Below, in pieces: positions 1 through 12,796 of a stretch of 64,000 bases of DNA. The notes under the pieces are model-generated. The model was given only the letters and a program-made list of their open reading frames with translations, had not been told where the DNA came from and did not search any database. The stretch covers positions 77,767,487-77,831,486 of the forward strand of contig CALNVZ010000174.1 in assembly GCA_940671915.1 (NCBI GenBank), read 5' to 3'. The stretch's first letter is position 1. Each line of letters starts with the position of its first letter. This stretch comes from Paracentrotus lividus. Its lineage: Eukaryota; Echinodermata; Echinoidea; Camarodonta; Echinidae. Made by a program: the position numbers and the translations under genes.

Positions 1-409
1 CCTGATCTGGGTTGTGCCTTGTTAAAACTATACCCTGTTTTTGGATTTAGGTTCTTCAGACTGTGTCCTTTCCAACAATGCAAAGAAAAATATATCGATT
101 CATTGGCCAACTAGGTCAAAATAGTGGTAGAAATAAGGAATTGTCAATAGAAGGGAAACAAGTTCAACTTCCTCTAAAGGCGCAAATATTCAATCTTGGA
201 GCTTAAAACTTGGCGGGGATAATATGTATCGATACATTCCACAACTGCCTCCTAATTTTTGTAAACTTTAATGACGTCATCGCAAAAATTAGGAAATTTA
301 CTATATTATGCATTACAATAACATGGTCATTTTCTAACAAAATAATTACATCATCTGCTGCAATTTTAATTTGCGTGGGTTTTTTGCCCCCACTTTTCAT
401 TACTTTTAG

Positions 410-3180
410 ACGTAAATGAGTGCGCAAATCCGACGAGTAACGACTGTTCAGACAACGCTAACTGTACCAACACGGATGGATCTTACACCTGTACTTGCCA
501 CTTTGGTTATGCGGATAACTCACCGACGGGCATTGGGGCTGGCAGAGTGTGCGGTAAAAATCCATACCCCATTATTCCCTTTGATTATAAACAAAGAAAG
601 TATTTTCTTGAGCTGGGTACTGCCTCCATTGCAGAATATATTCATACCTAATTCATTTTATATGCAAAAAGTGTAAATAATGTAAAACTATGATAGAATT
701 TGTGATAGACTTATGTCATCTACTTAAATGTATACTCACGATTAATCATACAACAATGTATTTGAAATATATAATTAGTATAATTATTGTGAAGCGGTTA
801 GAGAAATTTTTGGTAGGCGCTATACGAATATTGAATTATCATCAATAATAATAACCATTTCATGCATGAGTAATGTAGGAATATGCATTTCCTTTTGTAG
901 CATTGTAACTTTCCAAGGTATATTCTGTGAGGCCCTTTTGTCGTGTGTTAATGGGAGTAGGTTGCTAGGCACATTAATTCTCACCCTAATTTCCACACCC
1001 TTTACAAAAGTGAACACTGCTCTTCCATGCATGAATTATTTTCGAACCTTTTGGTGTCATATGAAAGTTGGAATAATGAGCTTTCCATACATTTAAATTT
1101 AGTCACCTATAATAAAAGATTCTTAATTTGGCAGCCATTTCAAAAGTGTACTGTTCTTTTTGGGACGTACTATATAGCGCCATCTGTCCTGTTGAAGTAT
1201 TCCAGGACTCATTGTAATAGAAGATGAAAGTGTTTAACTAATTACAAATACACTCATTATATATTTACTACAAATTTGTAGTAATGTAGGCTTTATTGAT
1301 ATTGAACGGGCCGACCTCGATTAGCTTAAGTTATTTGTTGGCTCCATTAATGCTTATTCATATTCAAACTTTATGTAAATTTCGAAATATTGGCAATAAA
1401 TACTATACAACACAGTACAAAATATTATCCGAAACTTGATCATTTCAATTTGACAATATTATTGACGTTATTTATACACAGAATTAAGATCACCTGGTAA
1501 CGCATTAGGTATCGGGGGTTTGATTGGCGTAGCCCTAGGAGCTAGCCTTCTTGTTGTTCTATTCTGCTTGTGTGGTGTTATAGCAGCAAGGAGAGCAACA
1601 CACAAAAACTCGGTAAGTAATCAGCTTCTTTTTCAAAGTCCTCTTAATTTATAAATTTACATCTTATAGATGCACAATGTTCAAATATAATCTCTTAATT
1701 TCACCGTTTACCCACGCCACTCTCTCTTCCTCTCCCTCTTTAATCCAAAAATACCGTACTGTCTCTAATTTCTAAACACGGCACAAAAAGTAAGTTCCAC
1801 CTATAAGCTTATTTTTGGTTGTTTTATGTATTCATTCAACCTTGAATGAAGGGAAATTGTTTCAAAAGTCGAAAATACATTTCCAAAACAGGAATTCCAT
1901 CATATTTCACGGAATATACCACGTAAAATACACAAAAATGGCAGTGTTTGTCATTTCACCCAGTGATCACTCAACCGTGAAATTTGACAATAATCTCAGG
2001 GCACACATGTGGCATCCCTTTTGACAACTGTGATGTTGTAAAGATACAGACCTTATCTTCTTAGTAAATTGATATAAAACAAGGAAAATGAATATTGTTT
2101 GTATATAATGTACAATAAACTAAATTCATAATATCATGGGTTAAAATGTTTAATTTTGTTCCGAAATCATTTATTCAAAATTGTGATAATCGGCTTGTGA
2201 ACTTCAAAAAATGGCATTTTTGCCTTCAACCATTGCTCATTGAAGCATGACAGGATGATTCTTCCTTAAAATTCGCTCACATAGAAGCTAATAAAAATTA
2301 CCTTTAAGGACATGTAATTAGATTTTCTCAAATTTTCATGGTTCAAAAATTAATGTAATGATATCTAAAATAGATGGTACTTACTTTTTGTGTTGGGTTT
2401 ATTTTTACTGTCTAAACTCATAATGATAGTATCACACTTGCCATGACGGGTTTGGGACGGGTTTAGGACAGATTCGGGACTAGTTTGAGACGGTTTTGAA
2501 CCGTCTCTGAAACGTCGGGAAGTCTTGGAGACGTCTTCGCGAAGTGAGGTGCACCTTTCTGTCTACGCGACGTCTCATTAGTCTCTGCTACATCGCATGA
2601 GTTGCGGGAAAATCAACCATGTTCATTAGATATGATTTTTTTTTCTGTCGCAGAGACGTCTCGGGGTCTCGAAGACCTCTCATAATCTCATATAGTCTCC
2701 GTGAAGTGAGATACCACCTGTGATCGACTGCCCATTCCTGTTTCTTTTGTAATTCTGACCCAATCGTGATCTCTCTCTCTTTCCCGTTCCCTCCTTATCC
2801 TTTCTACTTAACTCTCACTGTTAGTGAATAGATTGATATATCTTACTAATATAGGCTTATTTCTGGAAATTATGCATAATTGTCCCACTATACATCCTGC
2901 CGTAGGCCTATAAGCTATTATATGAGTTGTACATGCATTTAGCTTGCATTGCAACAGTTTTTAATATTTCCTTGTCAATAAATATTAAATTTTGTTTCTT
3001 TAGATGTTAAACGACCACGACCCTTCGGCTGATCTTCGTTTCTCGACAGACGACCGTCCTGTAGGAGAGGTCTTTAAGCGTGATGATAACCTGTACCGGG
3101 CTTATGTAGGCGGTAGGCATGATAGGCAAACCCGTGGAACGCCCTGGGCTGACTTCATGAACATGGTCGAACTCAACTGA
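410..3180 (+). CDS. 3' part of a single-pass membrane protein with a calcium-binding EGF-like domain (partial gene, 3 exons)
   Basis: Three exons join in phase. Exon 410-553 follows a TTTTAG acceptor and encodes an EGF-like domain (D)VNECANPTSNDCSDNANC...CTCHFGYA..., with six cysteines and the DxNEC start of calcium-binding EGF modules; both ends are phase 1, as usual for EGF exons. Exon 1482-1612 (acceptor ACACAG, donor GTAAGT) encodes a short linker and a hydrophobic helix of about 24 residues (IGGLIGVALGASLLVVLFCL) followed by AARR, a stop-transfer pattern. Exon 3004-3180 encodes a 58-residue polar tail ending NMVELN and a TGA stop. The inferred protein is a type I surface protein whose ectodomain is encoded upstream, outside the window. 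I do not recognise the tail, so the family (adhesion protein, receptor or other) is open. The splice phases 1/1, 1/0 and 0 agree, which is strong support for the gene model. Confidence 0.82.
2440..2715. repeat. GAGACGTCTC-rich repeat in the last intron of the EGF gene
   Basis: A run of GACGGGTTT and GAGACGTCT-type words. The part from about 2560 to 2690, read on the minus strand, resembles 51095-51225 base for base over most of its length (CGGAAAAATATCAT, CATGTTCAACTTTCCCGC, ACGTCGCGGAGACT in that copy). It is a dispersed repeat family; no termini or target duplication could be fixed. Confidence 0.55.
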
Positions 3181-3285
3181 CTGCTCAACTAAAGATTCCG
3201 ATTCAGATGATTAAATTCATTTTTCTTTTTTTTAAATTAAAAATCTCTTCAAAACGTCTGAGGACTAACAATGAGTGTTTACAAG

Positions 3286-3291
3286 AATAAA
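3286..3291 (+). promoter_or_regulatory. Polyadenylation signal AATAAA of the EGF membrane-protein gene
   Basis: A canonical AATAAA lies 106 bases after the stop codon at 3180, on the same strand. No other candidate lies nearer. Confidence 0.5.
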
Positions 3292-3469
3292 AAACATTTA
3301 AAGGTTGTTACAAGTAAAACAATGAACAGAAAGTCATCTTGCAAATTTAAAAAAAATTGTTGACTTATATGACTTGTGCAAAGAAGAATGAAGAGAAATA
3401 AGGCAATAAGAGTGAAGGCAAACTTGATAATTGCTCCCACGACATTGATTTCGTCTATTAACATTTTTA

Positions 3470-4520
3470 GGTTAAGGTCGGTTAACCCTAATAAGACTTA
3501 GGCTGATTCAGCCCCCCCCCCCCCCCCCACCCCTTAACATTTTTCGCGATAACTTCGAAACGCGAAAAGACATCGCCAAGACTTCACGACTTTTTCTTTT
3601 CAAGTTGCACTCAACTTTGAGACAGATTTGCGTCGCTTGGGTATATACGCGGTTAGGGAGTTACATGTATGATGGGGAGACCATAGTTCGCGCAAATTTC
3701 AAAAATTATAGAAAATGCGATATTCAATCAACAATTTTGCATATTTTACACAAAATCAACGAAAACTATGAATACCAAATAAACGGCAAAATTCTAAACT
3801 CCGAATCGCCGAACGAAGAAATGAAGTAGGTCAAAGGATTTCGACGATATCGCGATTTCAAAATTCTATGTCGATCGAACGATCGCGCGTTCTGCTGAAA
3901 AAGTCAACAAAACAGTGTGACCTTAATTCCCGCACGGGCGTTTGACAAAGATTTATCAAGAAATTTCATCACTCTAAAGAAAGAGAATTACAGTAAATGT
4001 AAGTCAAAATTTCATAGAATTAGATGATATTCATATCATCTCACAATTTTGATGATAATTATTAAGTAGGAAAATGATGATTTCCACACCCTTGTCGGGA
4101 ACGTCAGATTTTTCGGAACGGACACGCAATTTTTCGATGTTTGGTCAATAATTTCACTATTCAATACACCGTACCGTGACGACAGATTAATTCTTAAGCA
4201 ATTTGGGATCCCTCTTTCTGATGGTGCTATCAGATTTTCAAAATATTAATTACTTTTTGAGCTATCTGGCGTGCGTGAATTAAGGTCACGCGCGAATTAT
4301 GGTCACACCGCCATACGTACAATTTTGTACCATTGCGTCCGATCCAATGTTACTAAAAAACATGATTTCGTGTACAAATCCAATGCAAATTGTGTTTCAG
4401 GCCAAAATTCATCAATTTATCATTATTTTCTTCCTTCTATACTTCGCAATAAGTAAAGGAGTGCAAGTGGCCTGGGGGAAAACAGATTATACCCCCAAAG
4501 ACTGAATGCAGTGTTCCAGG
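3470..4520. repeat. Non-coding block rich in CGCGA/ATCGCG words, probable repeat
   Basis: The block starts near GGTTAACCCTAATAAGACTT and a 17-base C run, and ends near a GGGGGAAAACAGATTATACC segment. It has more CpG and short palindromes (CGATCGAACGATCGCGCG) than its surroundings and no open frame with recognisable content. It looks like one inserted unit, but no terminal repeats are visible, so calling it mobile is inference. Confidence 0.35.
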
Positions 4521-6673
4521 TACGCTTCTATAAATGGTGATAATATCTCGGCAGTTAATTACCGATCTCATGCGATTCATGTCTGACCTAAAGATTTGCA
4601 ATTAGGATTACATCATTAGCTGGAAGACTGATTTGTTTTAAGATGCTGAATAAAGGTAAACAATCCCTTTAAAGATTAAGATGACAAATTAGTAAGCTCA
4701 TTGAATTTAGATTAGCATGATTCCTACTTTAAAACATTTTTGAGATATTAATTATTCAGGTTGAGTTGGCTTAAGCCACTTCGGGGAAGTTTTTTATAAG
4801 TAATAAAACAAGTGATCGAGTGTGCACTTATTGTGCTGGATTGCAATTGAATCCAATGACAGGTGTCATATTATGCTACAAGCGCTTTGAGCAATTATTA
4901 TACTGGAAAAGGGCTATATATAGATATCATTGTCATTATTATCATCATTATTATCATCAATACTAAAATCTTACTGTAAATGCCATTGGCGGCGATCCCG
5001 GGGGGGGGGGGGGGAAGGGGACGTGTCCCCCCCCCCCTCGATTTTTAAAGCTGAACATATTTTTATGTAGTGATTAGCTTGTGAAGCTAATAAAGAGGTA
5101 AAATATATGTCAAATACAAGGTTAAATGTTATTATGAGGCAAAATTTTCGGCTCGCGCTTTGCGCTCGCAAACATTTTCATTATTTTCTGCATAATGTGC
5201 GAAGTATGCAAATTTTGAGTGTATTATTTTTCACTTTCGGGTGTTTCCGTCCCCCAGTCGTGACATGAAATCGCCGCGCTTGGTAAATGGGAATACCCTC
5301 TTAACTTCTTCCTCTTTTTTCATAACAAAAGCAGACTCATGAGACAATAACGTCAACTTGGGTTTGACAAAAATAGGTGAAAGGAATTAGAGTTCTATTG
5401 TATAAAAGTCACGTACAATTTGGTAACATCGCATTCATTTTACAAATTGTTTGTTAATGTCGATTAATTTTCCAAGAAGAAAATATACTATTTCATCTTA
5501 GGATTCAATATATTTCTGATCACGTGTTTTTTGGGGTGTTTTGTTTTCATGCGACGATGCTAGGATCAGAGCAATTAAGAGAGCCGAAAAGATGATCCTA
5601 CAGACCCTTTATAGGCCCGTATTTTGAACCGAAGAATTGCATGATGCATCAGACAAAAAGGATGGCACAATAGCATCGCACAAAATTGAACTCGTACAAA
5701 CTCAGTCTTCGTTTCAGAATACGGACCATTGTGTCTTGTATATTTTGTTTGATATGTTATTTGTAAATAGAAATTTCTCATTTATTCACTGAAAATAGTT
5801 GAAACCTGCAGTTGAATAATGTATACAAAATTTATAACCAATTGTATAAAATAATCATTTCCATATATTGCTATTTTCGTTTCGTTTGGGAAATCAAAGG
5901 CTTCATTATTTCAATTATTTACATGTATTCTATGATCATCATTATGAGGTATAAATTATTATAATTTAAGAATTATTTTATCGTTATTAAGAAGAATTAT
6001 CATCGGTGTATGTTTTATATTTATTTTTAAGGAGAAGGAATAGCATTTTGAATTCACTTCATAACCGCTGAGTAATCAACATCAATAATGACATTTTGAA
6101 AAATGTTATGCTCTTCTATTTTCTTAAAATATTTGCAAAAATAATTATCTTCCTTCCTCTTTAAATAAATTACCTCGTGAAATAAATCACGGGCATTAAA
6201 CGTCATAATTATGTTATTCGTTGTTTTGAACGATTCATTTTGTCTAGCACTTTCATTATTTTATTGAATCATTGTATGATTCGTTATTTTTCAATTACTG
6301 ACTGTTAATTCAATTACATGTACATCATCAGTAACTTGTTGCAATAAAAATATTTATAGATTTTAATGAAGAAAATATTTTATATGGTGTGCACATTCTT
6401 TTGTTTTCAGTCATCAATAACGAAACTTGGGTCAAAGATTATATTTTAGATACACATTATACGGAATGTAGGAATTCATGTTCATATTCTGAAGTCCGTT
6501 TGTTTTTTTTTTGTTTTTTAATAAACCATTTTGACTTTTGGAGTACAACTTAATTTTCTCATCAATCATAATGTGAGCATATATCAGGCTTGGGTACAGG
6601 AGGGGTCCCTGGCTGGCCCACCCCGCTTCCGTCCCCTCCCCAATTAAAAAAAAATAAAAATATATATATATAT
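4521..6673. other. Intergenic sequence without recognised genes
   Basis: AT-rich sequence with no supported exon. A GC-rich patch at 4985-5045 has G and C runs facing each other (a fragment of the GGATCC...CCCCC repeat type seen elsewhere in the window), followed at 5150-5175 by GCTCGCGCTTTGCGCTCGC, another repeat fragment. A TA microsatellite at 6658-6673 abuts the element that follows. Confidence 0.5.
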
Positions 6674-9600
6674 GGTCGATTCCAGCGAAAAGTGTACACG
6701 ACCAAAAAGTTGAGTCTAAATTTAGAACCTCTTTGATGATTTAGTCCTTTGACCCACTAATAGTCAACATATCAACCTATTCGTGTAATAAATTGCCACG
6801 CTTAATCTCCCAAATTGGCTATGTGGCAGAGGGGTAAAGTAAAACATATTTTTTTGCATGTTACCTACGAATACACGTACCCTAATTTGATACAGTCAGA
6901 ATTTTGCCTCCTAATATACATTTTCCTTCCAAATATGTCATTCCATTCCATCAATAAGATTCTAACAATAGTTAAAATCGGTAAGAGCAGGGCTTGTGCT
7001 CCTAATTCCCTTGTATTTGCCATATCTCATTAAAGTTATAGTTTTAAGACAATCTGTTTGAAAAACATGGGGTTGTGTAAGTTTGCATTGTTTAATCTTC
7101 ACGACGCTAATTAAGATGTGTCATATCTTACTGAAAGAAGAGAGAATGACTCTTCATTAAAACCCTTAAAAAATTGGAATCCGCCCATTACTTTTGATAA
7201 TAGAAGAGGTAGAAACATATGTATTCGTATGTAACAGCTAATGTATTCGTAGGTAACATTGGTATATCTGGCTTTCATGTATATTTTAAACTATTTGTTT
7301 GAATCCAATTGATATAATAATCGTGTAGGGGTATCAAACTAACTGTTTCTTGTGAAAAATATCTTTTTCAGTCAATATATGGGAACATACTGCCAAGTAT
7401 TAGAGAAACACTAACTTTTAAGCAAAAACGTCAATATTTGAGTCCTGTTTATCGTATGTTTATATATTTTAATCAAGATTATTTGGTACTAGTAAGTGTA
7501 AGGTATTTTTCTGAACATTGTGCTTGATAACAAGCATAAAAACCGATTAAAATGATAAACGTCTAAACTAAAAGATTCACGCATGAGAATAATATATTGC
7601 GAATATTTATTAATAGCATCAGCCCCTAGGCAACAATAAAAAATGAATTAGATATATTCTGTCTAACATAATACTTTAACACAATTCGAAAAAAAATGTT
7701 AATCAAATGTCTTTCAACGAACATTACATTATAGATGTAGATCGCCTTTTTAATGATTCACCATCTGGTATAGGCATTCTTTCATCACGTTTATTCAGAT
7801 ATCATATTTATATAAGCATGAAACCATAAACGAACAAAATATTAGCTATATTTCATTTTGAAATCTAAATATTCATTATACCCTTCCTTTAATTTTTTTT
7901 AAAATGTTGTATTGTATCGTCGTATATATCTAGGCACTTACATGCATATATGATTATCCCATTCTGTTTAATATCTTATTCCAATGATACTATTTGTGGG
8001 TAACAGTGAGTGTCTTGGACTGTTTGTGAGTTTAAATATTCATATGTTAAAAATATAATTGACTGTTTCTTTATATTATATGATTATTGGAAAGAATTAA
8101 AGAACTCTTGCTCAAACGTAACCAAAATCAAAGTATTTTGAGAGAATATAATACGTCAATGAAACATATCCAGGCTGAATATCCCAACCAAATTGAATTT
8201 CTGCTGCACTATATATGATTAAAGAGAGCTATATACGTATGCATCTGTCACTTTTACGTCATTTTCATTTTCATGAAGAAAAAAAATGAAAATAAAGTCA
8301 ACTTTATTTTAATCAACATGGTTTCGATAACTTATGAAATTATGAGTCAGAGTATCGCATAAAACCCCAAGTTGGAAATTAAAGATAACTTAAAGAAAGA
8401 GGCAAGTTTGCTTTGTATTGAACTCCAGATTGCAATTCGTTAATAAGAAACATAAACACCTTAATCTAAAAAAAAAGGATAAGTCGTAAAAAATTAACGT
8501 TTAGTTTTGTTTTTATTTTTTTTTATAAGTAATGAAAATCCATCTCAGTAAATATTGTTCATTTCGTATTTTGAAATAAAATTAAAGAAGGTTAATTCAC
8601 ATCTGTTATGTACAGATTGTGTCAATCGGCAAACGTGCCTTGAATGAAATAGGAAAAAAAGATTGGTTAATCCCGAATAATACAATTAGCTATAATTTGG
8701 GAAACTTTACTACAAATCTGATAATCACCAATACAATAAAATAACTTAAATTATTGGGTCCAAATGATGTCCCCATTATCTATTGGGACTATTCCTTCCT
8801 TTCCAATAAATAAAAAGCAATGTGAGGTTAATTGTAAAGCCGAAAATGACAGTTTACGTGACATTGTTACCTACGAATACACATTGTTACCTACGAATAC
8901 ACGTGACGCCACTGCAGGAAATGTTATCCCATGTTTTTATTTATTCATAAAAAGCTATAATTTTTTTGGTAATTAAATCTGAAAGAGTTTCCCCACTTGA
9001 TAAGCGCTACGAAATAAATTAAACTTGATAATAGCATTTTTCAGAGCAAAATTACTTCTCAATAATGAAATTAAAAATAAATATTATTTTACATTAATAA
9101 CGAAAATGTCAAAACATAATGAAAACATAAGATTCTAAACAAGAAAATTATCACACAATATCCTATTTATATGGCAAATGAAACTACAAAAGTTTGTAAT
9201 GTTAGTCTCAAGACAAATTACTAAAATATATGCCAGAAACACGCTTTGCATACATGTATTCGTAGGTAACATTCGGAATGTCAAATGTTACCTACGAATA
9301 CAGCACTTATAAGGCAATATCTCAAATACTTATTGTTCAAGGATGATAAAACTTTACACACGTCTGCAAAACATCGTTTGTCAACTTTCCCTACAATATT
9401 TGTCACTAATCTTTTAAGGTATAGAAATGGCAGTGGTATATGGGTGTATACGTAGGTAACTGAATTTTTTGACCACATGAAAAATTTGGACCTTTGACCT
9501 CTTCTGCCAGATTAACAAAGAAAGCAATGTCATTGGGAACAATGCATGTCGATAGGGAATGGTGAGGCGCTTCTGTACGACAATTGCCAGCCGTACTTCG

Positions 9601-10032
9601 TTATATCTGGTATGGTTTATAAGCTTTTAAAAAAGCTGTATTCGTAGGTAACATTCAAATTTACCACTCGAAAAAAAATTCCAGAGATTGTTTGGATTGC
9701 CCTATATGATTCAAATTTGGTACAATTTCTCCTGAGATGTGTGCCATCCTAAAATACAACTTGAATTTAAGTTATTTGATGATTTTCTTTAAAAAGTTTG
9801 GTCGCGAAAAAAAAATTAAGTTTTTTTTTCCAAAAATGGCCAAAAATGGCATGTTTTTAAATTGTAAAAAAAAAAGGTTCACTCCAAATGAAGTTGGAAC
9901 AAATGCGGCACGAATAAGTTCACCGGTGCGGATACATAAAACGCAAAATTGAGGTTCCTACATTTTTTTGGATTTTTTTATTGGCCTGAACAAGATCAAA
10001 AACACCGTGTACACTTTTCGCTGGAATCGACC
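6674..10032. mobile_element. 3.36 kb inverted-repeat element carrying nine 16-bp motifs
   Basis: The termini are perfect 27-bp inverted repeats: 6674-6700 starts GGTCGATTCCAGCGAAAAGT and 10006-10032 is its exact reverse complement. Both ends abut (TA)n runs, so the target duplication is TA or a longer AT string and cannot be resolved. The interior is about 70% AT, has no frame above about 70 codons and no recognisable transposase, so it looks non-autonomous. It carries the 16-bp motif described in the next entry. The superfamily is undetermined. Confidence 0.75.
6860..9652. repeat. Nine dispersed copies of GTTACCTACGAATACA, both orientations
   Basis: Copies on the plus strand: 6860-6875, 8866-8881, 8886-8901, 9287-9302. 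Copies on the minus strand (read TGTATTCGTAGGTAAC): 7220-7235 (one mismatch), 7242-7257, 9255-9270, 9445-9460 (one mismatch), 9637-9652. Seven are identical over all 16 bases while the sequence between them is not repeated. One pair (8866 and 8886) is a tandem 20-bp unit. Another pair (9255 and 9287) is inverted. All lie between the terminal repeats of the 6674-10032 element; I saw none outside it. They may be binding sites for a protein, but that is inference. Confidence 0.85.
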
Positions 10033-10434
10033 ATATATATATAACAAAAAATCGGTCACTGAATAAACCGAGTGATACCCTTACCCCTTGGTTGTTTGAT
10101 ATAATGATGACATTGCACGGCCTTGCCCCTCCCCGAGCGTCGAGACGTCAATATTTCGAAAACCCTTTTGATCGGCTTGCGTAACTTGGAAAAAATTGTG
10201 TGTACAAAAATCTGAAACTCCAATTTTACCCCTCTCAAAATCAAACTTTTTAGACACATTCAAACAACAAATCTCAAGGAGCGTGAAGATGAACCACTCA
10301 CAATTTTGCGAGACATTTTCAGAACAATGGGGTTCAGTGATAATAGTGAGCTGAAAGAGGTATCATTAGATTGGTAATGGGTACACTTTATAGTGCTATA
10401 AATTTCATAATCATATCTATATTGGTCTAATGAG

Positions 10435-11266
10435 CTCCGGCTTTAATTTATTGAAGTTGTTTGTCCCCGCTTCCACTTATCGGGTCCCTGGCTCTATCTT
10501 GGACGTTCCCCCAACCGTTCCCGGGGAATGAAAAACAGAAAAAAAATTGTCAACCCCCACAATGCCTATTTTTTGCCATTTTTTCCCTTCTCATTTTGGG
10601 GCCCCTTTTTGTTTCCCCGATTGACCAAGGCCCCCTCAGTCCTACCGCTACGAAACGTGACTGAGGTATAGGGTTGTTATTTCTAGGTTTATGGTCACAG
10701 ACTTCGATTTGTTGTCTAGGGGCTGTTTTTATTTCAATTGTTCCCCAAAATTGATTTTATTCATTTTTACAAGGTGGAAATTTCTATCTTCCCAAAAATG
10801 TACTGTAAAATCTATGCCAAACATCATAATGATAAAAAAAAGACCATAGTCACCAAACCTTGTCATTAAGGCCGAAACAAAATTTTAGGGGAATGATAAT
10901 AGTTAAGTATTCAGGGTTGTTTTTATTTCCTTTGTTTTGACCACAAAGGTAGACAAAATATTTCAATATTTCACCGATCTTACTTTTTACTTCAATAAGA
11001 GACCAAAGCCTGAAACCCTAAACTTTGATTTAACGTAAAGAACAATAACAAGCCTATATACTTCAGATGCGTTTTACGGGGGTAGGATGGAGGGGGCCTT
11101 GGTCAACCGGTTAAACAAGAACAAGTAAGGGGCCCCAAATGAAAAAAAAAATGACAAAAAATGGGCATTGTGGGGGTTCACAAACTTTGGGAGAAACGTC
11201 CAAGATATATCCAGGGAAGTGGAAGCGCAAGCGGGGACAAACAATTTCAAGACATCAAAGCCGGAG
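10435..11266. mobile_element. Long-armed inverted-repeat (foldback-like) element, copy 1
   Basis: The left end reads CTCCGGCTTTAAT and the right end CAAAGCCGGAG. The arms of about 200 bases (10435-10665 and 11060-11266) are imperfect inverted copies, including GGGGCCCCTT, CCAAGGCCCCCTC and CCCCCACAATGCC with their complements. The centre shows no coding potential. The same family recurs at 53203-54665 and, more diverged, at 49368-50340. Confidence 0.65.
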
Positions 11267-11631
11267 ACATTTTGGAGACATTTTGGCGAAATAAAGACAG
11301 TCTTTAACTTAAAGAATATTGTCCTGATTATAGCCCATGGCATCCCAATGTAACCATTCTGGGTTTTCTTCTTTGCTGATAGAACTGGAAATCTATTAAG
11401 AATAAGAGGCATCCTGATAAAGACGATTTCATTAAGATACTGGATGAAAACATGCAGAAGTATATTGTTATAAAGGTTAATTTGGACTTATCAAAGCGAC
11501 AATGTTCCAACTAGTGGCACATATGGCCAATTTAGTCAAGAAGTGGATCAAGTACAATAGAGAGCTTTATAATTGTAATGCGTACAATTATCGGTGGTAG
11601 GCCTATATATGTACTGATATGTATGTGTAAT

Positions 11632-11677
<46 letters not shown>

Positions 11678-12765
11678 CAGCACTAGGCTACGGGAGAGAG
11701 AGAGAGAACAAAAATGAAACGGATCGAGAGAGAGAGTGAAATAAACTTTTTGAAAAAGAAGAAAAATTAAATGTGTAATGTGATGAATTTACATTGAATT
11801 CCCTTTTACAATTCCACTGTTTGGGAATTGTCTCAGCCTTATCATGAAAAGCATTTGGGAGAAAATAAACCAATATTTATCCTACATTTGGATAGAAATT
11901 TGGATTGGAAAAAAAAAAAAAAATGAAATTTTGGGTTAGAGTATATGAGTTGTAGACTATGCGATTTCATACCTCATTTCTTCCTTAACGTCATTTGGAT
12001 GAGAATACGCCGATGTTTTATTCCTTAGACTCCACATTTTATCAGTGGATTATATTTATTGTGTCATAAACTTTCAGAACAAGTAAAAAAATAAATAGGG
12101 TTTTGACCTCTCTGACCGTTTCTAAAGACGTATGTTTTGTTATGTTTTTACGTTATTTGCCGCATTGACGCACGTGCGGATTTTGACGTCACATAATGCT
12201 AATGAGCTTGAAAAGATTTCAGTGCTCAGATTTCATAATGATCTATCATTGCTGAAAATTTGAAATACTTTGATGCTTTATTTTTTGAGTTATCGTGTCT
12301 ACAAGGTTTGTACAGAAAAAGAAAAAGAAAAAGAAAAAAAAAAGAAGAAGAAGATTCGGACAATAACAAGAGGTGGTATGTATACAAAATACCACCTAAT
12401 GAACGATCTGGAGTGAAAAATTTGTAAGCCTGACAAGAATCTTAATGGAAATATGTCTGGGAAGGTGAATAATTTTCACAAATTTGTTTTCATGCGCGTA
12501 TTCTGGGGGGGGGGGGCTAACGGCCCGGCCCCGCGGTAGGCCCGAGGACCAAATGACTAAAGGGCGCAAATCGACCTTAGGGGGGGCTAAATGGAGCAAA
12601 ATGAAAATTAAAACAGAGGAACGCCTAACAGGGAAATTACCGACAAACATACATGGATTTGCAGCCGACGTACGATTTTCTATAATACCCGTAGAGCTGA
12701 TCTAATAACCTTTAAGGTTGGTTCCCCCCCCCCCCGCATCATTGCTCGGGCCACGTGACATTTTG

Positions 12766-12796
<31 letters not shown>

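Noticed and set aside
11074-11412. 112-codon minus-strand frame
   Set aside because: It lies mostly in the right arm of a long-armed inverted-repeat element; the left arm gives an unrelated frame.
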